A DNA stretch of 64,000 bases, from NCBI GenBank assembly GCA_025363455.1, contig JANYDW010000002.1:1-64000 (forward strand), given 5' to 3'. A program made the translations under genes and the position numbers. Below are positions 16,217 to 24,938 of the stretch, one piece after another. The notes under the pieces are model-generated. The model saw nothing but the letters and a program-made list of their open reading frames with translations, was not told where the DNA came from and ran no database searches. The DNA is from Oleiharenicola sp. (lineage in GTDB: Bacteria > Verrucomicrobiota > Verrucomicrobiia > Opitutales > Opitutaceae). How positions within the stretch are numbered: the first letter of the stretch is position 1; each line of letters begins with the position of its first letter.

Positions 16217-17902
16217 ATGAACGCATTCTCCTATTCTCCAATCGTGACAAATGGGACGGACAATCCCATGCTCCGGGCTCGCATGCAGGCCTCCGCATTG
16301 CTCGATGATGCCGCGCTGGTGAACGCCACCCTCGCGGGTGATCGCACTGCGTTCGGCCACATCGTCACGCGCTACCAGGCGCTCATCTGCTCGCTCGCCT
16401 ACAGCGCCACCGGGAGCGTCCGCCAGAGTGAGGACCTGGCGCAGGATACGTTTGTCGCGGCGTGGCGAGACCTCGGGCAGTTGCGCGAAGCGGCGAAGTT
16501 GCGCGGCTGGCTGTGCACCATTGCCCGGCATCAGATCAGCCGCGCGTTCCACCGCGCGGTGCGCGAACCGGCGCATGCGGCCGAGTCCCTCGAGGTGGTG
16601 CCCGAGGTGGCCGCGCCGGAGCCATTACCGTCCGAGCAGGCCATCAGCCGCGAAGAGCAGGCGATCCTGTGGCGATCGCTGGAACAGATTCCCGCCGGCT
16701 ACCGCGAGCCGCTGATCCTGTTCTACCGGGAAAACCAGTCGGCCGAACGAGTGGCTGAAGCGCTCGAACTCTCCGAGGACGCCGTGAAGCAGCGCCTTTC
16801 GCGCGGCCGCAAGTTGCTCCATGACCAGGTGTCTGCGTTCGTCGAAGGTGCGCTGAAACGGACGGCGCCCGGCGCAGCGTTTACGACGAGCGTGCTGGGT
16901 GTGCTGCCGGCGCTCACCATGCCCGCCGCGGCCGCGGCCACGGTAGCGAAAGGCGGCGCGGCCGCCAAAGCCACGGGCGCCGGCGGACTCACCGCCATGA
17001 TCCTCGGTCCGGCGGTCGGAATTCTGGGCGGTTGGCTCGGCTATCAGATAAGCCTCGAAAGCGCGGGCCGAGCGAACGCGGCGTCGCCGCGTGAACGCGA
17101 GTTCCTCCGCAAGCTGGCCTGGCGCGTGTGGGGCGCGGCCGGCGTCTTCCTCCTCGTGCTATTTACCGGCGTTTACTTCGAAGTGGCCGGCTCGCAGAGC
17201 CATGCGGAGCGGTTGGTGGAGCCGTTCGCCATCTTCTGCGGCGGCTACGGCGTCGCACTCGTGCTGACCTTGCTGTCCGCCAGCAAACGCTTGCACGAAA
17301 TCCGCCGGGAGGAAGCGGCGAGCCGGCCGCCCCCCAACGTCGCGCCACCGACGGTGTGGCTCTTCCGGTCATTTGAATATCGGAGCCGGCGAACGCTGCT
17401 CGGGCTGCCGCTGATCCACATTCGCATGCACCAAACCGGCCACGCCGGCCAGACGCTGCCCGCGGTCGGCTGGATCGCGATTGGCAACATCGCGCGCGGC
17501 GGGCTGTTTGCCTTCGGCGGACTCGCGATTGCGCCGGTTTGCCTCGGTGGCGTCGCGGTCGGACTGCTCGCGCTGGGCGTATTTGGGGTGGGAGTGTTTT
17601 CCTTTGCGGGCGCGGCGTTCGGGATGTGGGCGGTGGGCGGCGTCGCCGTCGGCTATCTCGCCTCGGGCGGCGCGGCGCTGGGCTGGCTGGGCGCGCTCGG
17701 CGGCGCCGCGGTGGCGCACGACTTTGCCGTCGGCGGTGCGGTGGCGGCGCAGCACGTCAACGACGGCGCGGCGCGGGCCTTCGTGCAGAACAGCGATTTC
17801 TTCCGCTGGGCAAAGTGGCTCTCGCAACACGCCCTGATCCTTCTCTGGCTGCCACTGGGCATCGTGGTCGGGCAAGTGCTCGGTCTGCGACGGCCACGCT
17901 AA
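16217..17902 (+). CDS. ECF sigma factor fused to a polytopic membrane domain
   Basis: 561 residues. The ATG at 16217 follows TGGTGT and precedes a short linker. Residues about 30-115 are sigma region 2 (TRYQALICSLAYS, SEDLAQDTFVAAW, LRGWLCTIARHQ), and about 140-205 are region 4 (EQIPAGYREPLILFYRENQS, LSEDAVKQRLSRGRK). An Ala/Gly-rich linker leads to membrane segments at about 258-280, 303-325 and 335-355. A Gly/Ala-rich hydrophobic domain at 415-510 has GGxAxG-like repeats, and a last helix spans 535-556. ECF factors are normally about 180 residues, so some 350 are an extension. No anti-sigma gene is adjacent; the membrane domain may do that job. A GH10 xylanase follows 125 bases downstream. 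Confidence 0.93.
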   Translation: MNAFSYSPIVTNGTDNPMLRARMQASALLDDAALVNATLAGDRTAFGHIVTRYQALICSLAYSATGSVRQSEDLAQDTFVAAWRDLGQLREAAKLRGWLCTIARHQISRAFHRAVREPAHAAESLEVVPEVAAPEPLPSEQAISREEQAILWRSLEQIPAGYREPLILFYRENQSAERVAEALELSEDAVKQRLSRGRKLLHDQVSAFVEGALKRTAPGAAFTTSVLGVLPALTMPAAAAATVAKGGAAAKATGAGGLTAMILGPAVGILGGWLGYQISLESAGRANAASPREREFLRKLAWRVWGAAGVFLLVLFTGVYFEVAGSQSHAERLVEPFAIFCGGYGVALVLTLLSASKRLHEIRREEAASRPPPNVAPPTVWLFRSFEYRSRRTLLGLPLIHIRMHQTGHAGQTLPAVGWIAIGNIARGGLFAFGGLAIAPVCLGGVAVGLLALGVFGVGVFSFAGAAFGMWAVGGVAVGYLASGGAALGWLGALGGAAVAHDFAVGGAVAAQHVNDGAARAFVQNSDFFRWAKWLSQHALILLWLPLGIVVGQVLGLRRPR

Positions 17903-18027
17903 GCGCGCCGCTCATCTTTGATCGCAGTCGGATGGGTCCTGGCGCCTTCTTTCGTCAGGCGGCCGCCGGCGGCCAAAGCGATTCGACTTTCTGAGGGTGG
18001 GCCGCATCCTGGGTGGCGTCTCCCACC

Positions 18028-19191
18028 ATGGATTCTCCATTACCGTTCGACCGCCCCCGCTGGACGACGCCACGAATTGCCGCTGTCTGTTTGCTGCTCG
18101 CATGGCCGCCCCTTGCCGCCCGCGCCGGCGATGGACCCGGCTCCACCCTGCGCGAGGCCGCGCCGCGGTCCCTGCTCATCGGTTGCGGTGCGTCATCCCA
18201 GGACGTGCGCGACGCGACTATCTCCGCCATTATCGCGCGTCAGTTCAATTGCCTCACTGCGGACAATGAGATGATGCCCGCCATGCTGGTGGATGAGAAG
18301 GGGCACTACGATTTTGCGCAGGTCGACATCATCGAGAGCTTCGCCCGAGGCCACGGCATGCCTTTTTATGGTCATATGTTGCTGTGGCACCACCTCTCCC
18401 GCGACTGGCTGTTCAAGGATGCCGCCGGCCAGCCACTGCCTCGGGAGCAGGCGCTGAACAACCTGCGTAACTACATCCAGACTGTCGCCGGACACTATCG
18501 GGGAAAGGTCAAGGCCTGGGATGTCGTCAATGAAGCGCTCAGTGACCAGGACGGTGAATATCTTCGCGACACCCCGGCCCGCCGCGCGATTGGCGACGAC
18601 TTCATTGCCAAGGCTTTTGCCTTCGCGCACGAAGCCGATCCCGGCGCCGAACTTTACTACAACGACTACAACATCGAATTGCCGGCCAAACGCGCGAAAG
18701 CGCTGCGCCTGCTCCGCTCGTTGCGCGACGCCGGCGTGCGCATTGATGCGGTCGGCATCCAGGGACACTGGCATCTCGACTGGCCGAAGGTGTCGGTGAT
18801 GGCGGACGCGATCCGGGAATTCACCGCGGCGGGCTTTCCGGTGATGGTCACCGAACTCGACGTGGATGTGCTGCCGCGCACGGCGAGCGGGGCCGATCTC
18901 GTGTCGGTCGAGCATGGCCCGAACCCCTACCCCCAAGGACTGCCCGACGAAATGCAGCAACGCCTCGCCGCACGCTATCGCGAGATCTTCGAGGCGCTTC
19001 TCCAGCCGCCGGGCGTAACGATGATCACTTTCTGGGGACCCGACGATGCACGGACGTGGCTGAACGAATTTCCCGTGAAGCACCGCACGAATTATCCGCT
19101 CCTGTTCGATCGCACGGCGGAGCCAAAGCCTGCGCTCCGCAGCGTCGTGGAGGTTCTGCGGGCCGCCCAACACCGCGATGAAGTTCGGTAG
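18028..19191 (+). CDS. Endo-1,4-beta-xylanase, GH10
   Basis: 387 residues from the ATG at 18028; a GTG at 18013 is possible. An N-terminal hydrophobic segment (RIAAVCLLLAWPPLAARA) predicts export. The GH10 TIM barrel is recognised from FNCLTADNEMMP (substrate-subsite residues), GHMLLWHH, the acid/base Glu in WDVVNEALSD (about residue 175) and the nucleophile Glu in MVTELDVDV (about 280), then ITFWGPDDARTW near the end. Cleaves xylan backbone outside the cytoplasm. Length is typical for a single-domain GH10 enzyme; no carbohydrate-binding module is present. Confidence 0.95.
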   Translation: MDSPLPFDRPRWTTPRIAAVCLLLAWPPLAARAGDGPGSTLREAAPRSLLIGCGASSQDVRDATISAIIARQFNCLTADNEMMPAMLVDEKGHYDFAQVDIIESFARGHGMPFYGHMLLWHHLSRDWLFKDAAGQPLPREQALNNLRNYIQTVAGHYRGKVKAWDVVNEALSDQDGEYLRDTPARRAIGDDFIAKAFAFAHEADPGAELYYNDYNIELPAKRAKALRLLRSLRDAGVRIDAVGIQGHWHLDWPKVSVMADAIREFTAAGFPVMVTELDVDVLPRTASGADLVSVEHGPNPYPQGLPDEMQQRLAARYREIFEALLQPPGVTMITFWGPDDARTWLNEFPVKHRTNYPLLFDRTAEPKPALRSVVEVLRAAQHRDEVR

Positions 19192-19228
19192 GGAGTTAGC
19201 ACTACTCCCTTACGTGGTCGTTTTCCCG

Positions 19229-19316
19229 AGCGACACACCCCGCCCTGCGGGCACCCCTCTTGATAGAGGGGAGTCGGACAACGCTGGTTTGGGTCTCCTC
19301 GGGAGAGGGTGTGTTG
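19229..19316. repeat. ACACCCCGCCCTGCGGGCACCCCT inverted repeat, copy 1
   Basis: GACACACCCCGCCCTGCGGG and CACCCCTCTTGATAGAGGGG, closing with GAGAGGGTGTGT. A longer copy lies at 22623-22728. This is a dispersed intergenic palindrome; the interiors differ. Confidence 0.8.
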
Positions 19317-19383
19317 GGAGCTAACGTAGCAGCGTCAGGACGTGTTTTCAAAACAGTTTGTCCGTCCTCTGTCCTCCGCACAG

Positions 19384-20112
19384 TCAGCTCACCAACCGCA
19401 GCAACCGGCGGATATCGGGTGCAAGGGCCTTGGGCAGGTTCGACGCCGCAATGGAGAATTCCCAACGCGCCTCTGCTTCCTGCGACCGCGACAGGGGCGC
19501 CCCCGTGGCGCCGGCCTCCGCCGCCTTGAAGCGCACTTGCTCCTTGTTCTTGAACATGTCCGCGCCCGCGGCCGTCAGGGCCGCACTATAGCGCGCCATG
19601 ATGTATTCGAAGTCCGTCAGTGCCCCCTCCGGTTTGTCCCGCCAGACCACGAGCTTGGCGTGGCTTGGTCCGCGGAATTCCTCCCGGTAGCGCCCCGGCG
19701 ACTCCGCATTCACGGGACCGGCGGCCAGCGATGCGCCCGCCACCAGGGCCTTGAAAAATGGCAGATAGGCCTTGTCCGCCCCCGCGGAGGTGAAATTAAA
19801 GCGCACCCCGCACACCGAGTGCCGCGCCGAGCAGACGTAGTGGGCGAGACTGCCCCGGATCTCCGCCTTGATCCCGCCGTGCGCCAGGGTCACCACGCAA
19901 CTGTTGCCGATATAGGCCACCGCCCCGAGGCTGATCTGGACGTGGGCCCCCTTGGCCGACACGTCCACCAGCGTCCCGGGCCATTCCTTTTTCGCCGAAG
20001 ACTCGTCGGAGCTTTGGATCAGGATCGAAGCGCGCACGCGGCAGTCGTCGCTCACCGCGTAGCGCACTTCCTGGCGCTGGGATTCCTTGGGCTTGGCATT
20101 GTCGGAACTCAT
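19384..20112 (-). CDS. PilZ-domain protein
   Basis: 242 residues, cytoplasmic. The N-terminal half is a PilZ domain, a c-di-GMP receptor fold: RQEVRYAVSDDCRVRA (about 13-28, standing in for the RxxxR motif) and GTLVDVSAKGAHVQI (about 46-60, the DxSxxG motif), then CGVRFNF. The C-terminal half (about 120-242) is helical, with no recognised domain. It would couple c-di-GMP to an unknown output. Monocistronic, convergent with the xylanase. Confidence 0.85.
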   Translation of the reverse strand: MSSDNAKPKESQRQEVRYAVSDDCRVRASILIQSSDESSAKKEWPGTLVDVSAKGAHVQISLGAVAYIGNSCVVTLAHGGIKAEIRGSLAHYVCSARHSVCGVRFNFTSAGADKAYLPFFKALVAGASLAAGPVNAESPGRYREEFRGPSHAKLVVWRDKPEGALTDFEYIMARYSAALTAAGADMFKNKEQVRFKAAEAGATGAPLSRSQEAEARWEFSIAASNLPKALAPDIRRLLRLVS

Positions 20113-20212
20113 GGAAGGAGCACTATGATGTCTTCCCTGAAAAGCACAACCAGACGTTGCGGCGATACAATCAACCGGGTGAGCCTCCCGGGAGGTGTTT
20201 CCTCTTCGCCAA

Positions 20213-20635
20213 TCAGGGCACGTCCGGCCACTCGACCTCTGATTGCTTACCAGCCCGGCGCGTCCCGGCCTTCAGACACGCGCGGTACACCAGCCAGATA
20301 AACAGCCCTTGAAAAGGCAGGCGGACCCACAGGAACCAACGGGGGAAGTCCGTACCCGGCCACCCGTTGAGGGCGACTTGCAGATTGGCGGGGAAGACCG
20401 CGATCAACAGCACAATCAAGCCCCAGGCGGCCATCCGCCGAAATCGTTCGATCAGCACGCCGATGCCGCCGGCAATTTCAGTCAGGCCGCTCACGACGAC
20501 CAGGAGACCCGGTTCCGGCAGCCAGGGCGGCATCATCGCGAGATAAGGCGTCGGTTGGGCAAAGTGATAAACCCCCGCGACGATGAAGAAAATCCCCACC
20601 AACCAGATTCCGACCGTACGCGCAACGGATTGCAT
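20213..20635 (-). CDS. DoxX-like membrane protein
   Basis: 140 residues from the ATG at 20635 (MQSVARTVGIWLVG); upstream in-frame codons to 20695 look non-coding. Four membrane helices, with the family hallmarks FFIVAGVYHFAQP, LPEPGLLVVVSGLTEIAGG, LIERFRRMAAWGLI and a final WLVYRA helix. DoxX-family proteins are small four-helix membrane proteins, some linked to thiol/redox homeostasis; no catalytic role can be read here. It is divergent from the glutaredoxin gene, 89 bases away, which fits a redox theme. Confidence 0.88.
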   Translation of the reverse strand: MQSVARTVGIWLVGIFFIVAGVYHFAQPTPYLAMMPPWLPEPGLLVVVSGLTEIAGGIGVLIERFRRMAAWGLIVLLIAVFPANLQVALNGWPGTDFPRWFLWVRLPFQGLFIWLVYRACLKAGTRRAGKQSEVEWPDVP

Positions 20636-20724
20636 CCCGGTAAGACCGTTCGTTTCGACACCGGTAACGGAAAAAGAAGGCCCAACTTCCCGCACCTCTG
20701 CCAGTCGGGGCTGTCATTCCCCGT

Positions 20725-20991
20725 ATGCCTATCGCAGAACTTCCTATCCTCTACGTCAAATCCGGTTGCTCTTGGTGCACCGAGGCCAGTGCGTTTCTTT
20801 CCGAGCACGGCATCGGCTACCGCGAGGTCAACGTCACTAAGGATCCCGCCGCCGCCGCGACGATGCAACGGATCTCCCATCAGACCAGTGCCCCCGTGCT
20901 GGACTGGCACGGCAAGATCCTCGCCGACTTCGGCCTCGAAGAACTCAAGCCCTTCCTGCATGCCCAGAAAGTCCAGTTTGAGGACAGCTGA
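20725..20991 (+). CDS. Glutaredoxin family protein
   Basis: 88 residues with the thioredoxin fold. The active site is CSWC in LYVKSGCSWCTEA (about residues 15-18), followed by YREVNVTKD and the cis-Pro motif TSAPVLDWHGK (about 54-64). The vicinal SWC signature and short length fit a glutaredoxin-type disulfide reductase rather than a thioredoxin. Cytoplasmic, no signal peptide. Divergent from a DoxX gene. Confidence 0.92.
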   Translation: MPIAELPILYVKSGCSWCTEASAFLSEHGIGYREVNVTKDPAAAATMQRISHQTSAPVLDWHGKILADFGLEELKPFLHAQKVQFEDS

Positions 20992-21106
20992 GCTTGCTTT
21001 GATCCGTTGAGACCAAATCCAAACTAACACGAACCAGCCAACGAGCAAAACTCCTGACGGCCGTGTTTGGATTCGCTCCCGCTGGGACTGGCCCTAGGGT
21101 ACGGGT

Positions 21107-22303
21107 ATGCGCTTTCACCCCACCGGCCTGTTCCTGCTGCTGCCCTTGGCCCTCGTGGCCCAAGTTGACAAAGTGGATTACGACGAACGCTCCCTCCAAG
21201 CAAAGACCATCTTCGCCGAACGCGAGGCCAAGGCGGTCGCCGAACCCTTCAAGGGGGTCACGGCAAACGGTGAGATTCCCGCCGGCCTGTTTGGACTCAA
21301 GCCCACCGGCGTGACCAACGCCCCGCTCGTCGAGGCCGCCTCGGCTTTCATTGCCTCGCTAACTCCCGAGCAGAAGCTGCACACGATATTCGGCGTCGAC
21401 TCCCCGGAGTGGCGTCGTTGGTGCAACGTCGACAACGGCATCTACACCCGCCAGGGCGTGAGTCTCCGTCAAATGAATCCCGCCCAAGTCGCCGCCGCCC
21501 GCCGGCTCCTGCTGGCCACCCTCAGCGCCAAGGGCATGGCGCTCATGGACGCCATCCGCCACACCGACGAGACCCTGGCCGAGCTCAACCACGACCGGCT
21601 CGCCTACGGCGAGGACCTCTATTATTTCACCGTCATGGGCCTGCCCTCCCCGACCAAACCCTGGGGCTGGCAGATCGACGGCCACCACTGCGTGATCAAC
21701 ACCTTTGTGCTTGGCGACCAGATGGTGATGACGCCCACCTTCCTCGGCGGCGAACCGGTCCACACCAAGACCGGCAAGTATACGGGCAACGTCATCCTCC
21801 AGGACGAACAGAACCAGGGCCTCGCGCTGATGCAGCAGTTCGCGCCGGAGCAACGAACCTCTGCAACGATCATGGCCGCCAAGCTGCACTCCGATAATCT
21901 GGCTGAAGCGTTCAAGGACAACGTCGTGATTCCCTACGTCGGCCTGCCGGTGAAGGCCTTCACGCCCGCTCAGCGGGAGCGGCTGATCGCGCTAATCAGG
22001 CTCTTCATCGACAACCAGGAAGAGGGCCACGCCCGAATCCGCATGGAGGAAATCACTACACACCTCGACGAGACCTGGTTTGCCTGGATTGGCGGGTCGA
22101 GCGATGACGCCTTGTTCTATTATCGCATTCACTCGCCCGTCGTATTGATCGAGTTTGACCACCAGACGCCGGTCGGCACGCGGATGATCAACACCCCCGG
22201 CCAGGTCACCCGCGATCACATCCACGTCGTTATCCGCACGCCCAACGGCAACGACTATGGCAAGGACCTGCTGCGCCAGCACCTCGCGACGCAGCCGCAC
22301 TGA
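21107..22303 (+). CDS. Exported DUF3500 family protein
   Basis: 398 residues with a signal peptide (MRFHPTGLFLLLPLALVAQ). The body matches the DUF3500 family: SLTPEQKLHTIFGVDSPEW, RQGVSLRQMNP, the conserved WGWQIDGHHCVIN block, FLGGEPV and a C-terminal HSPVVLIEFDHQ ... RDHIHVVIRTPNGNDYG. Family function is unknown; the WGWxxxGHH block and late HIH suggest a metal or heme-type site, which is inference. Full length. Alone on its strand, followed by repeats. Confidence 0.92.
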   Translation: MRFHPTGLFLLLPLALVAQVDKVDYDERSLQAKTIFAEREAKAVAEPFKGVTANGEIPAGLFGLKPTGVTNAPLVEAASAFIASLTPEQKLHTIFGVDSPEWRRWCNVDNGIYTRQGVSLRQMNPAQVAAARRLLLATLSAKGMALMDAIRHTDETLAELNHDRLAYGEDLYYFTVMGLPSPTKPWGWQIDGHHCVINTFVLGDQMVMTPTFLGGEPVHTKTGKYTGNVILQDEQNQGLALMQQFAPEQRTSATIMAAKLHSDNLAEAFKDNVVIPYVGLPVKAFTPAQRERLIALIRLFIDNQEEGHARIRMEEITTHLDETWFAWIGGSSDDALFYYRIHSPVVLIEFDHQTPVGTRMINTPGQVTRDHIHVVIRTPNGNDYGKDLLRQHLATQPH

Positions 22304-22358
22304 GCGATGATTGCCCGGGAAGAGCGCCCGAATCCCATTCTGATTAAGCCTCGCGCAG

Positions 22359-22587
22359 TAAAGATCCTCGGGGCAAGCCCCGAGGCATTGATCAGACCCG
22401 CCAGGCCGCTGTTCCTGGCCATTTTTTGAAGGAGCCTGCTTGCAGGCGATTCGGAACGCCCGCCACCGGATCGACCGCAGAATCGCCTGCAAGCAGGCTC
22501 CTACATACCGACCAAGCCGAAGCACCTGTCGGCCATAGGCCTGGCGTCGGCCGAAGCTTCGAGGTATGGGACCCACAGCGAATAAAT
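22359..22587. repeat. REP/BIME-like composite repeat, copy A
   Basis: Three stacked palindromes: CCTCGGGGCAAGCCCCGAGG; a facing pair GGAGCCTGCTTGCAGGCGAT and ATCGCCTGCAAGCAGGCTCC around about 30 bases; and CCTGTCGGCCATAGGCCTGG with GGCCGAAGCTTCG. It ends GCGAATAAA. Copies B (26073-26303) and C (44446-44648) share the order. The gap 22304-22765 holds this and the next repeat only. Confidence 0.92.
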
Positions 22588-22622
22588 TTCCGGAGAATGG
22601 ATTTTGCTTTGCAGGTATTCGG

Positions 22623-22728
22623 CACACACCCCGCCCTGCCGGGCACCCCTCTTGCCAGAGGGGAATTTACTTGGCGTAGGCTGGAGTCCCCTCTCGAGAG
22701 GGGTGGCGCAGAGCGACGGGGTGTGTAA
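22623..22728. repeat. ACACCCCGCCCTGC inverted repeat, copy 2
   Basis: CACACACCCCGCCCTGCCGG and CACCCCTCTTGCCAGAGGGG at the left; TCCCCTCTCGAGAGGGGTGG and GAGCGACGGGGTGTGT at the right. Same family as 19229-19316. Confidence 0.85.
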
Positions 22729-22765
22729 GGCTGATACGCGACACCCCTCATACCGTTCCACCGCA

Positions 22766-23281
22766 TCACTGACTGCGCACTTTCCCGCCGTCCTTAATCG
22801 GTTTCACAAACTGGTAGTCGATGTCCCACGGGAAGAAGATCCACTTGTTCTGCTTGAATTCCTTCACGCAAGTGTCGACGAAGGGCCGGCCCGCCGGTTT
22901 CGCGTAGAGCGTGGCAAAGTGCGCCTTGGGCAGCATCTGGCGCACCACCTGCGCGGTCTTGCCCGTGTCCACCAAGTCGTCGATCAGGAGGTAGCCCGCC
23001 CCGTCGCCCGCCACACCCTTGAGCACCTGTACGCCGCCTTGCGCCTGCTCCGCCCCGCCGCCCGTACCCGCAGCGTAACTCGACACGCAGACCGTGTCGA
23101 TCAGCCGGATCTCCAACTCGCGGGCTATCAACGCCGCCGGCACCAGCCCGCCCCGGGTGATGGCGATGATGCCCGTCCACGAACCGATCTCATGCAGTTG
23201 TTGCGACAGGAAACGGGCATCACGGTGCAGCTCCGGCCAGGAAATCACGATTTCGTCTGTATATCGGGAGAGGTCGCTCAT
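22766..23281 (-). CDS. gpt: Xanthine-guanine phosphoribosyltransferase
   Basis: 171 residues from the ATG at 23281 (MSDLSRYTDE). Purine salvage enzyme converting guanine/xanthine and PRPP to GMP/XMP. Close to Gpt throughout: GIIAITRGGLVPAALIAREL, IDTVCVSSY, the PRPP loop LLIDDLVDTGKTA (about 96-108), and KAHFATLYAKPAGRPFVD. A Gly-rich insertion (AAGTGGGAEQ) replaces the usual loop after VSSY. Cytoplasmic; monocistronic. Confidence 0.95.
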   Translation of the reverse strand: MSDLSRYTDEIVISWPELHRDARFLSQQLHEIGSWTGIIAITRGGLVPAALIARELEIRLIDTVCVSSYAAGTGGGAEQAQGGVQVLKGVAGDGAGYLLIDDLVDTGKTAQVVRQMLPKAHFATLYAKPAGRPFVDTCVKEFKQNKWIFFPWDIDYQFVKPIKDGGKVRSQ

Positions 23282-23459
23282 GTCGCTCACGGTGCAGAGC
23301 TGGCGTGGGCGCGCCAATCCCATTCCGGTCACGCCTTGGGATTGACCCTCCCTGCTCCCGGTGCATGCTCGCGCCCAACTTCAATAGACCGACCGCAAGT
23401 CATTCGACCTTCCTGGCCGAGCCGACTTCAGCCGGCCACCTGTTAACCAAGGATTACTT

Positions 23460-24095
23460 ATGAAACTCGTGGAATGGTCGATGCAGGGAGTGGAATTCTC
23501 CAACTGCAATTGCGCGGTGGGCTGTCCCTGCCAGTTCAACGCCCTGCCAACCTTGGGCCACTGCCGCGCCCATACCTTCATCCAGATCGACAAGGGCCGC
23601 TTCGGCGACGTGACCCTGGATGGACTTCGCTGGGGAATCATGGGATTGTGGCCGGGCCCCATTCATCTCGGCAATGGCACCTTTCAGGCGATCGTGGACG
23701 AGCGCGCGGATGCGAAACAGCGCGCCGCGCTCGAGTCGGTGGCCCATGGCAAGGAGACCGAACCGGGCAAACTCATCTGGCAGGTATTCTCGGCCATGGT
23801 CACCAAACTCCTGCCCACCCTCTACAAGCCCATCGATCTCGCCATCGACCTTAGCACGCGCACGGCGAGGCTCAAGGTGCCGGGCTTGATCGAGAGCAGC
23901 GCCGAGCCGATCCGCAATCCCGTGACCGGGGCCGAGCATCGCGCGCGGGTCACCCTGCCGACCGGCTTCGAGTTCACCGAGGCCGAATTTGTCCGCGGCA
24001 AGGCCAAGACCAGCGGGCCCATCGACCTGCAGTTCGACGACACCCACTCCCACCTCGCGAAAATCCACTGGAGCACACACGGTGTCGTCCGCTGA
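23460..24095 (+). CDS. DUF1326 domain-containing protein
   Basis: 211 residues, no signal peptide. Begins with the DUF1326 Cys cluster SNCNCAVGCPCQFNAL (about 14-29), a candidate metal-binding site, followed by GHCRAHTFIQIDKGRFG and GLRWGIMGLWPGPIHLGNG. The rest is beta-rich. Its stop overlaps the GTG start of the DUF2182 gene by 14 bases, so the two are translationally coupled. DUF1326 and DUF2182 genes are commonly adjacent; their biochemical role is not established. Confidence 0.92.
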   Translation: MKLVEWSMQGVEFSNCNCAVGCPCQFNALPTLGHCRAHTFIQIDKGRFGDVTLDGLRWGIMGLWPGPIHLGNGTFQAIVDERADAKQRAALESVAHGKETEPGKLIWQVFSAMVTKLLPTLYKPIDLAIDLSTRTARLKVPGLIESSAEPIRNPVTGAEHRARVTLPTGFEFTEAEFVRGKAKTSGPIDLQFDDTHSHLAKIHWSTHGVVR

Positions 24096-24882
24096 GGTGC
24101 CCGCCCCCGAGGCGGGACCGACCTCACTCGAGTCTCTCCTGCGCCGCGACCGCTGGCTGGTGGGCGGGGCGCTGGTTGTCGCCATTGTGCTCAGCTGGGC
24201 CTGGATCGTCCCCATGGCGATCGACATGTATGGCAGCATGTCGGGTTCATCCGCTTGGATGATGACCGACACCTGGGACGCCCTGCACCTCACACTGCTT
24301 TTCGCGATGTGGGTCGTGATGATGGCGGGCATGATGCTCCCGTCCGCCGCACCGGCGCTGCTGATCTATGCCGCCGTGGTGCGGAAAAGTCCGGACGGAG
24401 CGAGGACGCGAGTCCAGGTCTATGCCTTTGGCGGGGGTTACCTGCTGGTCTGGACAGCGTTCAGTCTCGTCGCGACGGTGCTGCAGCGCTGGCTGGCTCA
24501 TCTGCTCCTGCTCACGCCCATGATGGACGCATCGGATCGCCGGTTCGGCGGCGCACTGCTGATCGTGGCCGGGCTTTATCAATTCACGCCGTTCAAGCGC
24601 GCTTGCCTCCAGTATTGCCGGTCGCCCGCGGAGTTCCTCACCCAGCACTGGCGCACCGGCACCGGAGGCGGGTTTTATCTCGGCTGGCTGCACGGGCTGT
24701 ACTGCCTGGGTTGTTGCTGGGCGCTGATGCTTCTCCTCTTTGTCGGCGGTGTGATGAACCTCTGGTGGATCGCGGCCCTGACCGTCTTTGTCCTGCTCGA
24801 GAAAGTGGCACCCTTTGGCGCATCGGGTGGACGCTACTCAGGCTGGCTGATTATCGCCCTCGGTCTCTGGTTCCTGCTTTAA
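24082..24882 (+). CDS. DUF2182 family integral membrane protein
   Basis: 266 residues from a GTG at 24082, inside the end of the DUF1326 gene; the ATG at 23989 would overlap it by over 100 bases and adds non-native residues. About seven membrane helices. Conserved elements are MWVVMMAGMMLPSAAPALL (Met-rich helix), YQFTPFKRACLQYCRSP and HGLYCLGCCWALML, which carry Cys/Met/His suited to a soft metal. The family is described as predicted metal-binding membrane proteins. With the Cys-rich DUF1326 partner it suggests a metal-handling pair, possibly copper; that is inference. Confidence 0.92.
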   Translation: MSSAEVPAPEAGPTSLESLLRRDRWLVGGALVVAIVLSWAWIVPMAIDMYGSMSGSSAWMMTDTWDALHLTLLFAMWVVMMAGMMLPSAAPALLIYAAVVRKSPDGARTRVQVYAFGGGYLLVWTAFSLVATVLQRWLAHLLLLTPMMDASDRRFGGALLIVAGLYQFTPFKRACLQYCRSPAEFLTQHWRTGTGGGFYLGWLHGLYCLGCCWALMLLLFVGGVMNLWWIAALTVFVLLEKVAPFGASGGRYSGWLIIALGLWFLL

Positions 24883-24938
24883 CTTGAGCCGGATGCGTGC
24901 AACGGCAGGAGCTTTTGCACGAGATAACGCCGCTCCAA

